Source of the DNA: Candidatus Heimdallarchaeota archaeon
GTDB lineage: Archaea > Asgardarchaeota > Heimdallarchaeia > Heimdallarchaeales > Kariarchaeaceae
NCBI GenBank assembly: GCA_030668165.1
Contig: DAOUUM010000070.1
Coordinates: forward strand, 1 to 9,744
Reading direction: 5' to 3'
DNA length: 9,744 nt
A model generated the notes under the pieces. That model did not search any database, was not told the origin of the DNA, and saw only the letters and a program-made list of their open reading frames with translations. The translations under genes and the position numbers were made by a program. Positions 1 through 6,720 of the stretch are shown piece by piece. The stretch's first letter is position 1, and each line of letters begins with the position of its first letter.

Positions 1-483
1 AGAATGTACCATAAACTAGGTGAATTAAGTGGTGGTGAGGCTCAAAGAGCAAGTCTTGCAGTTGCAATAGTGAAAGAACCTTCAATTCTACTTGCAGATG
101 AACCCACGGGAGAGTTGGATAGTGCCACAACCCTTGAAATTATTAATTACTTGAGAAAAGTGAATGATGAACTTGATCTTACAGTTATCGTAGTAACACA
201 CGATGAGCGATTCGAGAAGATGACTGATCGATCATACAAAATATTGGATGGTACAATAGCCAGTATACAAAGATCAGTCAATAAAGTTAGAACTGAAATC
301 AAATCATGGGAAGATGTTGAAAGGGAGGAAATCAGTGTTGTAAATCAATTCGGGCAGGTAAAGATACCATCCCATCTGATGGAGAAGTATGGTATTGATG
401 AATATGTCCAGTTCTCAGAGAGTAAAAATGAGGATTGCATCTGTATACGACCTATTGAAGATAAAAAGGAGGGAAGACTGTGA
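1..483 (+). CDS. ABC transporter ATPase, MacB/LolD type, with C-terminal AbrB-like domain (5' end outside window)
   Basis: This is the C-terminal part of an ATPase that powers a MacB/FtsX-like ABC permease. The frame is open to base 1, so the gene starts upstream and its Walker A and Q-loop are missing. Numbering from the Met at base 4, it shows the signature LSGGE (8-12), Walker B ILLADE (28-33), D-loop GELD (36-39) and switch histidine H66 in VVTHD, as in the LolD/MacB family. The ABC domain ends near residue 88. A linker follows, then residues 109-152 look like a swapped-hairpin AbrB/SpoVT fold: VVNQFGQVKIP, then the helix LMEKYGID, then a strand ending CICIRP. The AbrB-like call is from pattern only. 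The TGA stop overlaps the GTG start of the next ATPase by four bases, so the two are translationally coupled and probably share one transporter. Confidence 0.85.
   Translation, partial: RMYHKLGELSGGEAQRASLAVAIVKEPSILLADEPTGELDSATTLEIINYLRKVNDELDLTVIVVTHDERFEKMTDRSYKILDGTIASIQRSVNKVRTEIKSWEDVEREEISVVNQFGQVKIPSHLMEKYGIDEYVQFSESKNEDCICIRPIEDKKEGRL
468..473 (+). promoter_or_regulatory. Ribosome binding site fixing a GTG start
   Basis: GGAGGG lies six bases upstream of the GTG at 480. It decides that start, which sits inside the preceding gene's stop (GTGA overlap), and supports coupled translation of the two ATPases. Confidence 0.75.
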
Positions 484-1202
484 GTCTAATTAACCTCCTA
501 AATGTCTCTAAATCCTATGGTAAAGGTCGCACAAGGGTAGATGCCATAAAGGATATAACACTGGAAATAGATAAAGGTGAATTTGTAGTCATCCTGGGAA
601 AAAGTGGATCTGGAAAGAGTACCTTATTGTCACTAATTAGTGGACTTGAAAAACCTGATAGAGGGCTTGTTGAGATTAATAACACAAGAATCACTGAGCT
701 GAATGAGAATCAACTCGCAATTATTAGAAGACACAATATTGGTTTTATTTTCCAACATTTTCATCTGATAAATGCGATGACTGCTCTTGAGAATACCGAG
801 CTTCCCGCTGTACTTGCCAAAACACCCAAAAAAGAAAGACAATCATTTGCACTGAAACTCCTCGAATTAGTCGGTCTTTCATCAAGACTTACCCATTATC
901 CTGAAGAATTAAGTGGTGGTGAGCGACAGAGAACTGGTATTGCAAGATCATTGATAAACAAACCTGGTATTATCATTGCTGATGAACCAACTGGTGATTT
1001 AGATAATGAGAAAGGTAAGGAAATAGTTGATCTTTTGTACAATCTAAATCAAGGAATAGAGGTTGAGGGTATTAATGGTTGGAAGCCCACCATCATTATG
1101 GTAACACATGATAAAAGCATGATTAAGGATAATATGCGAGTGATTACCCTCTCAGACGGTGAAGTTTTATTAGATTCAATTTCAAATTTAGCTAAGCAAT
1201 GA
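480..1202 (+). CDS. ABC transporter ATPase, MacB/LolD type
   Basis: This is a complete 240-residue cytoplasmic ATPase of the LolD/MacB family, which drives lipoprotein, peptide or drug export through FtsX-like permeases by a mechanotransmission mechanism. All motifs are present: Walker A GKSGSGKST (40-48), Q-loop Q92 in IFQHF, signature LSGGE (144-148), Walker B IIIADE (164-169), D-loop GDLD (172-175) and H-loop H210. The start is GTG at 480, supported by GGAGGG six bases upstream and by the overlap with the previous stop. Residues 191-202 form a short insertion (EVEGINGW) before the last ATPase strand. Unlike its neighbour it has no AbrB-like tail. Two tandem ATPases of the same class suggest a heterodimeric nucleotide-binding pair or two linked transporters. 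No permease lies in the window, so the substrate cannot be inferred. Confidence 0.92.
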   Translation: MSLINLLNVSKSYGKGRTRVDAIKDITLEIDKGEFVVILGKSGSGKSTLLSLISGLEKPDRGLVEINNTRITELNENQLAIIRRHNIGFIFQHFHLINAMTALENTELPAVLAKTPKKERQSFALKLLELVGLSSRLTHYPEELSGGERQRTGIARSLINKPGIIIADEPTGDLDNEKGKEIVDLLYNLNQGIEVEGINGWKPTIIMVTHDKSMIKDNMRVITLSDGEVLLDSISNLAKQ

Positions 1203-1219
1203 ATAATTTAAGAATTGTA

Positions 1220-1232
1220 CCAAATAATTATT
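1220..1232 (+). promoter_or_regulatory. Possible internal promoter ahead of the small membrane protein
   Basis: CCAAATAATTATT resembles an archaeal BRE plus TATA element. It would place a transcript start about 25 bases downstream, near 1255-1260, just at the ATG of the next gene, giving a leaderless mRNA. The 57-base gap is very AT-rich, so chance matches are easy. Confidence 0.2.
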
Positions 1233-1259
1233 AATACTATTAACATCAATATTATTAGA

Positions 1260-1598
1260 ATGGACATTCCATTAAAAGACATCGGCGACTTTCTAGAATT
1301 TGTTAGCGGCGTAATATTTTTCATAATTGCCATAGTTTTTATTTCCCTTTTTTGGAAATATAGAAAACGAGATTATCTACTGTTATTTCTTGGTTCCTTA
1401 GCAGGAGCATCTCTCATGGTGGTTGATAATTTAGATGTAATTTTTCCAGAAGATTGGGAATCTGATCTCCTTGAGTTGCTTTCAGGTATATTCAGTTTTA
1501 TATTGGTAGTTATTATTGTACTAGTCCTAAGATTTCCGGATAAAGTTCCTATCGACTTTGAAGAGCAGTTATGGAAAGAAAGCGAAGAGAAGGATTAG
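1260..1598 (+). CDS. Small three-helix membrane protein, unknown function
   Basis: A 112-residue protein that I do not recognise. It has three hydrophobic helices: about 13-32 (FVSGVIFFIIAIVFISLFW), 39-56, and 70-90 (ILVVIIVLVL). Between the first two is the basic loop KYRKRD, which should face the cytoplasm. Between the second and third is an acidic loop, FPEDWESD. The tail is charged and rich in Glu and Lys. I chose ATG 1260, which starts just before the first helix. A TTG at 1215 would add 15 Ile/Asn-rich residues and has no ribosome site, so it is less likely. The gene lies 57 bases after the ATPase. It is in the same frame as the winged-helix gene that follows, with only TAG ATT CAA between them. 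A role as the membrane partner of that regulator, or of the ABC system, is inference from position. Confidence 0.7.
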   Translation: MDIPLKDIGDFLEFVSGVIFFIIAIVFISLFWKYRKRDYLLLFLGSLAGASLMVVDNLDVIFPEDWESDLLELLSGIFSFILVVIIVLVLRFPDKVPIDFEEQLWKESEEKD

Positions 1599-1604
1599 AT
1601 TCAA

Positions 1605-2126
1605 TTGACCTATCAGGATACAAGAGAGGATATATATTATCTAATAAAAGAAAATCCAGGTATCCATTTTCGTGGCATCGCTAAAGAACTTAACAGAGAG
1701 GTTGGAGTAATTGACTATCACATTCAAGATCTAGAGAGAGATCGTATAATTGTGAGTGTTAAATACAGGTCACTTAAGATATATTTTGATCACAGCTGGG
1801 AGAAATCTCTACATGAGGTCAAAATTATTGTGGCCAATCTTAAGAAAAATACAACTAGATCTTTGTTATTGCTTTTAGGTGAAAATAAGGAAAATCAGAA
1901 TGTTCCATTAAAAGAATTGGCCACCATCCTTGGTAAATCACCATCCAATCTTCACTGGCATGTTAAAAGAATGATCGATGACAGAATAGTCAGATCCATA
2001 AGAAGAGGAAGAGAAGTGACTTTAAAACTCAATGTAGATAATTCATTACTTCATAGACTAGGTAACTTGGTTTTCCCTTCAAAATGGGACTTGTTCATTG
2101 ATGAGATCCATGATAGACTAACATGA
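1605..2126 (+). CDS. Double winged-helix transcriptional regulator
   Basis: A 173-residue DNA-binding protein with two winged helix-turn-helix domains in tandem, a layout common in archaeal regulators. The first domain (about 3-62) has the typical GIHFRGIAKEL helix and the recognition helix VIDYHIQDLERDRII, followed by a wing (SVKYRSLKIYF). The second (about 83-143) has PLKELATILGKSPSNLHWHV and a basic wing, RSIRRGREVTL. The only usable start before the first domain is TTG 1605. There is no in-frame ATG until residue 123, and the ribosome site is weak (AAGGA near 1590-1594). It follows the membrane protein by six bases in the same frame. It probably controls the neighbouring ABC genes, though the target is not shown by the sequence. 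The second domain could bind DNA or serve dimerisation. The frame ends with TGA just before a T-rich terminator-like stretch. Confidence 0.82.
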   Translation: MTYQDTREDIYYLIKENPGIHFRGIAKELNREVGVIDYHIQDLERDRIIVSVKYRSLKIYFDHSWEKSLHEVKIIVANLKKNTTRSLLLLLGENKENQNVPLKELATILGKSPSNLHWHVKRMIDDRIVRSIRRGREVTLKLNVDNSLLHRLGNLVFPSKWDLFIDEIHDRLT

Positions 2127-2131
2127 GCGAA

Positions 2132-2164
2132 TTTTTTTCAGAATTCTGAATTTTATGATTTTTT
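2132..2164 (+). terminator. Oligo-T terminator with embedded palindrome
   Basis: T7 (2132-2138) and T6 (2159-2164) follow the regulator's stop, as expected for an archaeal U-tract terminator. Between them is the perfect 14-base palindrome TTCAGAATTCTGAA (2137-2150), which could form a hairpin or be a protein site. A tandem TTAC repeat (2195-2207) lies further downstream. Confidence 0.45.
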
Positions 2165-2239
2165 ACGATGATCTAATATAACCATTCTTAATCATTACTT
2201 ACTTACTCGAAGTTTTCTCTTAATATCCTTTAGGTAAAA

Positions 2240-2254
2240 CGCAAAACTATTTAT
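2240..2254 (+). promoter_or_regulatory. Archaeal promoter (BRE/TATA) for the heterodimeric exporter
   Basis: CGCAAAA followed by CTATTTAT matches the purine-rich BRE plus TATA pattern. Initiation is expected near 2274-2280, about 10-15 bases before the ATG at 2289. That is too short a leader for a ribosome site, and none is seen. Confidence 0.5.
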
Positions 2255-2288
2255 CCAACATCCATGCAATAGTATTTCGTAGTTAGTA

Positions 2289-4058
2289 ATGATTAGAGGG
2301 AGAATTAAGACCAAAGTTCCATTAACCAAATATTTTAATCTACTTAATGTCTATTTGAGACCTCAAATCAAGAAAGTAATGTTACTGGTGGTCCTGATAC
2401 TGATAAGTACATTCTTATCTGTAATAAATCCCCAGATTCTGAAATATTATATAGATACTGTACTGGGTCCGAATTTTACAGATACTTCAATTCTAACAAC
2501 TGCAGTTCTGATCTATATCTCCATTGCAATTGTCGCCCAATTACTGGTTATTATTGCAGTATATATTGGCCAGGATCTTGCGTGGACCTCCACAAATAAT
2601 CTGAGATTCGAGTTACTCAATCATTGTCTAGATCTGGATATGGGTTTTCACAATTCAAAAAAACCCGGATCCATGGTTGAGAGAATCGATGGGGATGTCT
2701 TGATGCTATCCACCTTCTTCTCCACACTCACATTGTATCTTGGAAGGAATGTACTACTTATTATCTCAATACTAGTTGCATTATTCATCGAGAGTTGGAT
2801 TATTGGTTTAGTCTTTACCGTATTCACAATTTTAGGTCTTTATTTCATGACAATCTCGAGTAAACCTGCAATAAAACATTGGGGTAAGGTAAGAGAGGCA
2901 ACAGCGGAAACCTATGGATATATCGAGGAGAGAATTTCTGGTAAGGAAGATATTCTTGCATTGGGTGCTGAGGATAACACCATGTCGGGATTTCATGGTC
3001 TAGCTAAAACCCAGTACGAGGTGGGTATGAAGGCATTGATTTCCTCATCATTCGTGAGAATTGTGATATTTGCAATTGTTGGAATATCAACCACCCTGGT
3101 TTATATGGCTGGAGTTCCTCTCGTAACATCAGGTGCAATAACCTTGGGAGGAATATTCCTGATTGCGGACTACATCAGACTTCTGAGTAATCCTATAATA
3201 AATATTGGTTTTCAGGCTCAGGAATTGCAGCAAGCTGATGCGAGTATCAATCGTGTCGCTGAATTATTTGACACAAAAACGAATTTGGAAAATAATGGAA
3301 TAGAAAAAATTAATGATAAAGCTCTTGGGATCACTTTCAAGAACCTATCCTTTGAATATGTGGAAAATGAACCTGTCCTTGAGGATATTTCACTTGAGAT
3401 AGAAGCAAATACATCGCTTGGTCTGATAGGAAAGACAGGTAGTGGTAAAACAACGCTCTCAAGGTTGATTTTCAGATTGTATGATCCTCAGAAAGGGGAG
3501 ATAGTAATAGAGGGCCGAAATATCAAGCAATATCCTCTCAAGGAATTAAGAGACAAAATTGCTGTGGTTACCCAGACTGTAGAATTGTTCAATGGTACAT
3601 TGCGCGATAATATCACATTATTTGATAGATCAATTCCTGATGAAAGTGTTATCAAGGTCATAAAGAATGTGGGTTTGGAATCATGGTTAAAAGGGCTGAA
3701 AAATGGCCTGGATACAGAAATCACTGCTGGAAATGGATTCTCTGCAGGTGAGGCTCAATTGATTGCCTTTACCAGGGTATTTCTGCGCAATCCAAAGATT
3801 GTTATCCTGGATGAGGCCTCATCACGGCTAGATCCTGCAACTGAGGTGCTAATTGACAGAGCAGTGGTAAAATTGCTTGAGAATAGAACATCTATCATTA
3901 TTGCTCATCGATTAGCAACTCTCAATCAGGTAGATACTATTGCCATTCTAGATCAGGGAAAGATTGTGGAAACCGGTGAAAGAAAAGAACTGGAGAAAGA
4001 TAAGAATTCCAAATTCGCTAAATTGCTGGAAACTGATGTTTTGGAGGTATCAGTATGA
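2289..4058 (+). CDS. Heterodimeric ABC exporter subunit with catalytic ATP-site Glu (TMD-NBD)
   Basis: A full 589-residue B-type half-exporter, which moves substrates out across the membrane as one half of a dimer. The N-terminal ABC membrane domain holds six helices (about 29-49, 70-93, 145-166, 169-189, 254-279, 283-300). The ATPase domain follows, with Walker A GKTGSGKTT (381-389), Q429, an altered signature FSAGE (484-488), Walker B IVILDE (504-509) with the catalytic E509, SSRLD (511-515) and H540. Both Walker motifs are intact but the signature is SAGE instead of SGGQ, complementing the partner's defect. ATG 2289 is chosen because an in-frame TAG at 2280 blocks upstream starts and the TATA box is suitably placed. 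Its TGA overlaps the next ATG by four bases. The SAGEAQ / DEASSRLDPATE pattern recalls exporter pairs in actinobacteria (from memory). The substrate is unknown; lipid or drug export is typical of the family. Confidence 0.93.
   Translation: MIRGRIKTKVPLTKYFNLLNVYLRPQIKKVMLLVVLILISTFLSVINPQILKYYIDTVLGPNFTDTSILTTAVLIYISIAIVAQLLVIIAVYIGQDLAWTSTNNLRFELLNHCLDLDMGFHNSKKPGSMVERIDGDVLMLSTFFSTLTLYLGRNVLLIISILVALFIESWIIGLVFTVFTILGLYFMTISSKPAIKHWGKVREATAETYGYIEERISGKEDILALGAEDNTMSGFHGLAKTQYEVGMKALISSSFVRIVIFAIVGISTTLVYMAGVPLVTSGAITLGGIFLIADYIRLLSNPIINIGFQAQELQQADASINRVAELFDTKTNLENNGIEKINDKALGITFKNLSFEYVENEPVLEDISLEIEANTSLGLIGKTGSGKTTLSRLIFRLYDPQKGEIVIEGRNIKQYPLKELRDKIAVVTQTVELFNGTLRDNITLFDRSIPDESVIKVIKNVGLESWLKGLKNGLDTEITAGNGFSAGEAQLIAFTRVFLRNPKIVILDEASSRLDPATEVLIDRAVVKLLENRTSIIIAHRLATLNQVDTIAILDQGKIVETGERKELEKDKNSKFAKLLETDVLEVSV
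4043..4048 (+). promoter_or_regulatory. Ribosome binding site of the second exporter subunit
   Basis: GGAGGT ends six bases before the ATG at 4055, inside the preceding gene. With the ATGA stop/start overlap it indicates coupled, probably equimolar, synthesis of the two half-transporters. Confidence 0.75.
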
Positions 4059-5830
4059 GTGTTTTGGCTAATACCATGAGATTGATATTTTTCAAGGGAA
4101 AATTATTTCTTGGAGTATTAATTTTCAATATGCTCTTCTTCCTATCTCCATTGGGGACTGCTCTGATTGTTCAGGAGATATTCAATAAGTTGCAGGGATT
4201 GGGAACTGTGGAAATTAGTATGTGGAATTTGATTTATTTATTGCCTGTCACATTCATATTCCAAATAATTGGATTTGTTATCTTTATAATCCTGCTTGTG
4301 AACTTTCAGTGGCAGGTATTTACCCTTCTGAGAAAAAATCTACTACAGGGAATTCTAAAACAACCGGGTGCAGACCCCCTGGAAGAGACATCAGGGGAGA
4401 TTGTCAGTAGATTCAGAGGTGATGTTGAGACTATTGGGGGTATGGGTCCCTTCATCGCTCAGATGATCAACTTTGGAATTTTTGCAGGTATAGCATTCTG
4501 GATTATGTTCTCTCTCAATTCACGAATTACCACATTAATCTTAATTCCATTCGTAGCTCTAATAATCAGTGTTCTCATGGCCAGAAGAAAAATCACCCAA
4601 CTTAATAAGGCCAATCGAAAAGCCACAGGTATGGTAACATCCGCAATCAATGAGATATTCTCATCAGTCCGGGCAATCAAGGTGACAAATTCAGAGGATA
4701 ATATAGCCACTCATTTTGATTCTCTAAATAAAACTCGCAAGAGAGCTGCTATCAAGGATGATGTATTATTACAGATCATCAATTCCATGTATGGCATTGT
4801 GTCCAGCTTATCCATTGGTATAATGTTCTATCTGATTGCGGATGAATTGAGATCTGGAAGGTTTAGGATAGGCGATTTATTTATTTTTACATTTCTTATC
4901 GGTTGGCTAACTGGATTTGTGGGTGCTATTGGTACTTTAATTGCCACTTTGCAAAGAGCTGGTGTATCCTATGGTAGATTAGCAAGGATAATGAAAGCTG
5001 AGGATGAACGTGAGGTGGTCAGTCATGGAGAAATATATATCGACAAGAAATATCCAGAAATCCAGGCACTGATCAAGACCAAAGATGATATTCTGAATAC
5101 CTTCACGGTGAAAAATCTGAGTTATACATTCCCAGGATCTGAAAATGGGATTAAAAACGTATCATTTCAGTTGAAGAAAGGCAGTTTCAATGTGATTACG
5201 GGTCGGATAGGGTCAGGAAAGACCACAGTTTTACGTGCCATACAGGGCTTATTTACTGTAAATGGAGATATTTACTGGAATGAGGAGAGAGTAGAGAATC
5301 CCATGGAATTTTTCAAACCCCCAAGAACCAGTTATACAACACAAATTCCCACTCTATTTTCCGAGAGTATCAGAGAAAATATCATGCTGGGTCTCCCTGT
5401 GGATTCGGTTGATGTGGAGGGATCTCTCAAATTAGCAGTAATTGAAGAGGATATTAAATTGTTTGATGAGGGTCTTGATACTAAGATTGGACCAAAAGGG
5501 GTGAAGTTATCTGGTGGTCAGAAACAAAGATTGGCCACTGCACGTATGTTTGCAAGGGATTCTGAATTGTATATTCTTGACGATATATCAAGTGCACTTG
5601 ATGTGAAGACAGAACAATTACTGTGGAAACGAGTCTTTGAACAGAAAAAAGTTACCTATCTTGTATCCTCACATAGGAAGATTGCTCTCAAACAGGCAGA
5701 TCAGATTATCTTGCTCAAAGATGGAAAAATTGACAGTATAGGGACCTTGGATGAGTTACTTGAGAATTCTGAGGAGATGAGAATTCTATGGGAAAGCGAG
5801 ATTGAGAAAAATAATGGAAATGGACAATAA
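4055..5830 (+). CDS. Heterodimeric ABC exporter subunit with degenerate ATP site (TMD-NBD)
   Basis: The 591-residue partner half-exporter. Its membrane domain has six helices (about 16-40, 58-83, 135-155, 158-176, 243-263, 273-299). In the ATPase domain Walker A is GRIGSGKTT (383-391), Q430 lies in TTQIP, and the signature is a perfect LSGGQ (485-489). Walker B is LYILDD (505-510), with Asp510 in place of the catalytic glutamate, then ISSALD and H540. Asp at this place is the hallmark of the non-hydrolysing site in heterodimeric exporters such as TM287/288 and BmrCD (family knowledge). This subunit therefore supplies the canonical signature to the partner's active site, and its own Walker motifs face the partner's altered SAGE signature. 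Residues 311-350 form a charged linker longer than in the partner. The start is ATG 4055, with GGAGGT six bases upstream. Stop TAA. Confidence 0.93.
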   Translation: MSVLANTMRLIFFKGKLFLGVLIFNMLFFLSPLGTALIVQEIFNKLQGLGTVEISMWNLIYLLPVTFIFQIIGFVIFIILLVNFQWQVFTLLRKNLLQGILKQPGADPLEETSGEIVSRFRGDVETIGGMGPFIAQMINFGIFAGIAFWIMFSLNSRITTLILIPFVALIISVLMARRKITQLNKANRKATGMVTSAINEIFSSVRAIKVTNSEDNIATHFDSLNKTRKRAAIKDDVLLQIINSMYGIVSSLSIGIMFYLIADELRSGRFRIGDLFIFTFLIGWLTGFVGAIGTLIATLQRAGVSYGRLARIMKAEDEREVVSHGEIYIDKKYPEIQALIKTKDDILNTFTVKNLSYTFPGSENGIKNVSFQLKKGSFNVITGRIGSGKTTVLRAIQGLFTVNGDIYWNEERVENPMEFFKPPRTSYTTQIPTLFSESIRENIMLGLPVDSVDVEGSLKLAVIEEDIKLFDEGLDTKIGPKGVKLSGGQKQRLATARMFARDSELYILDDISSALDVKTEQLLWKRVFEQKKVTYLVSSHRKIALKQADQIILLKDGKIDSIGTLDELLENSEEMRILWESEIEKNNGNGQ

Positions 5831-5841
5831 AATCATTGTTT

Positions 5842-5855
5842 TAATATGCATATTA
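5842..5855. repeat. Perfect 14-base palindrome
   Basis: TAATATGCATATTA reads the same on both strands, 12 bases after the exporter stop and about 90 bases before the methyltransferase. It could be an operator or a weak transcript-end hairpin. In AT-rich sequence a chance origin is possible. Confidence 0.4.
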
Positions 5856-5915
5856 TGAATGCAGGATTAGAGGACCTTATCTGATGCTTTATTTTGAATA
5901 GTATACATTACAAAG

Positions 5916-5923
5916 AAATAAAA
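5916..5923 (+). promoter_or_regulatory. Possible TATA box of the methyltransferase gene
   Basis: AAATAAAA is centred about 26 bases before the GTG at 5946, the spacing expected for a leaderless archaeal transcript. GTATACAT (5901-5908) lies just upstream of it. Other A/T-rich boxes nearby make the choice uncertain. Confidence 0.3.
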
Positions 5924-5945
5924 GGTATATCTTCGAAACAGTGTT

Positions 5946-6584
5946 GTGAAGGAAGATATTTACAAAATTGTAGAGAATGGATACAATAATGTGGTTAAAG
6001 AACACAATTATGGTAAAACTACCTCTGGAAAAGAACTAGATATTTTCAAATTATTCAAAGCTAGTGTTGGTAAAGGGAAAATTCTTGAGCTTGGCTGTGG
6101 TAATGGCACATCAATTGGTCATGATCTTATCAACTCTGGATTTGATTACACAGGTTTGGATGTATCAAAAGAGCAGATAAAATCGGCAATTTCTGGGGTA
6201 GAGAATGGCGAGAAATACTTTGTGATTGGACAAATGACTGAGTATGTAAAACAAGTGGAATCTTGTAGTGTCGATGGCCTGGTGACCATGTTTGCAGATT
6301 TTCATGAACCCAGAATTTTACGAGTCCAGCTGTATACGGATGTGTATAACCTCTTAAAACCTGGGGGATATGTTCTTCTCACCAGTCATCCCAAAGCCTG
6401 GGAGGGGTATATTGATGATTTTATGGGATCTAAGATGTACTATTCCACCTTTTCTGGTGATTGGTATAAGATCACAATGAGAGATTTGGGATTCGAGATG
6501 ATTGATGAATTTCACCGGGATTGGAGTCATAGAGAGGGACAGAAGGAGAAGGAAATTTTTTACTTATTCAGGAAACCTGAATGA
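5946..6584 (+). CDS. Class I SAM-dependent methyltransferase
   Basis: A 212-residue soluble enzyme that transfers a methyl group from S-adenosylmethionine. Motif I is ILELGCGNG (46-54), the SAM-binding loop. Motif II is YTGLDVS (68-74), with Asp72 expected to bind the ribose hydroxyls. The post-motif NLLKPGGYVLL (135-145) completes the Rossmann-like fold. The segment after strand 4 (VTMFADFHE, 114-121) would line the substrate pocket, and a C-terminal part (about 150-212) rich in aromatic residues closes it. The acceptor cannot be named; small molecules are usual for this methyltransferase_11/25-like shape. The start is GTG 5946, because an in-frame TAA lies at 5919 and no ATG is available. 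There is no ribosome site, so a leaderless mRNA is likely. It sits alone between two transporter modules with gaps of over 100 bases on both sides, so it is probably transcribed separately. Confidence 0.85.
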   Translation: MKEDIYKIVENGYNNVVKEHNYGKTTSGKELDIFKLFKASVGKGKILELGCGNGTSIGHDLINSGFDYTGLDVSKEQIKSAISGVENGEKYFVIGQMTEYVKQVESCSVDGLVTMFADFHEPRILRVQLYTDVYNLLKPGGYVLLTSHPKAWEGYIDDFMGSKMYYSTFSGDWYKITMRDLGFEMIDEFHRDWSHREGQKEKEIFYLFRKPE

Positions 6585-6675
6585 TTTCTGGATCTCTAAT
6601 ACAGAATTGAATTAATCCTCAGTTTTCGAATTCAAAGTGTTCATGATCCAAGTGGATAATTGCCCAAATCATATT

Positions 6676-6685
6676 CTTATTATAG
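6676..6685 (+). promoter_or_regulatory. Possible TATA box of the propeller gene
   Basis: CTTATTATAG lies about 30 bases before the ATG at 6713, predicting initiation near 6706-6709 and a leader of only a few bases. The rest of the gap 6585-6712 shows nothing else recognisable apart from the inverted repeat at its end. Confidence 0.35.
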
Positions 6686-6698
6686 TTTTCAAGGAATG

Positions 6699-6720
6699 GT
6701 ATACATGATTTAATGTATAC
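6699..6720. repeat. Perfect inverted repeat across the start codon of the propeller gene
   Basis: GTATACAT (6699-6706) and ATGTATAC (6713-6720) are exact reverse complements separated by GATTTA. The right arm contains the start codon. If transcription starts near 6707, as the TATA box suggests, the left arm is not in the mRNA, so a protein-binding operator is likelier than an RNA hairpin. A longer transcript would hide the ATG in an 8-base stem. Confidence 0.6.

Noticed and set aside
633..842. Minus-strand open frame inside the second ATPase
   Set aside because: It is a shadow of a gene whose + frame carries every ABC motif. The same applies to minus-strand frames at 3488-3724, 4459-4710, 8480-8680, 9193-9378 and 9516-9710, and to the + frame at 4222-4410.
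1215..1259. N-terminal extension of the small membrane protein from TTG 1215
   Set aside because: It has no ribosome site and adds a low-complexity Ile/Asn stretch; ATG 1260 begins just before the first helix.
2195..2207. Tandem TTAC repeat
   Set aside because: It is only about three units, too short to be a meaningful tandem array.
6606..6712. Minus-strand open stretch in the gap before the propeller gene, containing MIWAIIHLDHEHFEFEN and a stop
   Set aside because: It is short, its frame simply continues into the antisense of the signal peptide, it has no ribosome site, and such stretches are expected by chance in AT-rich DNA.
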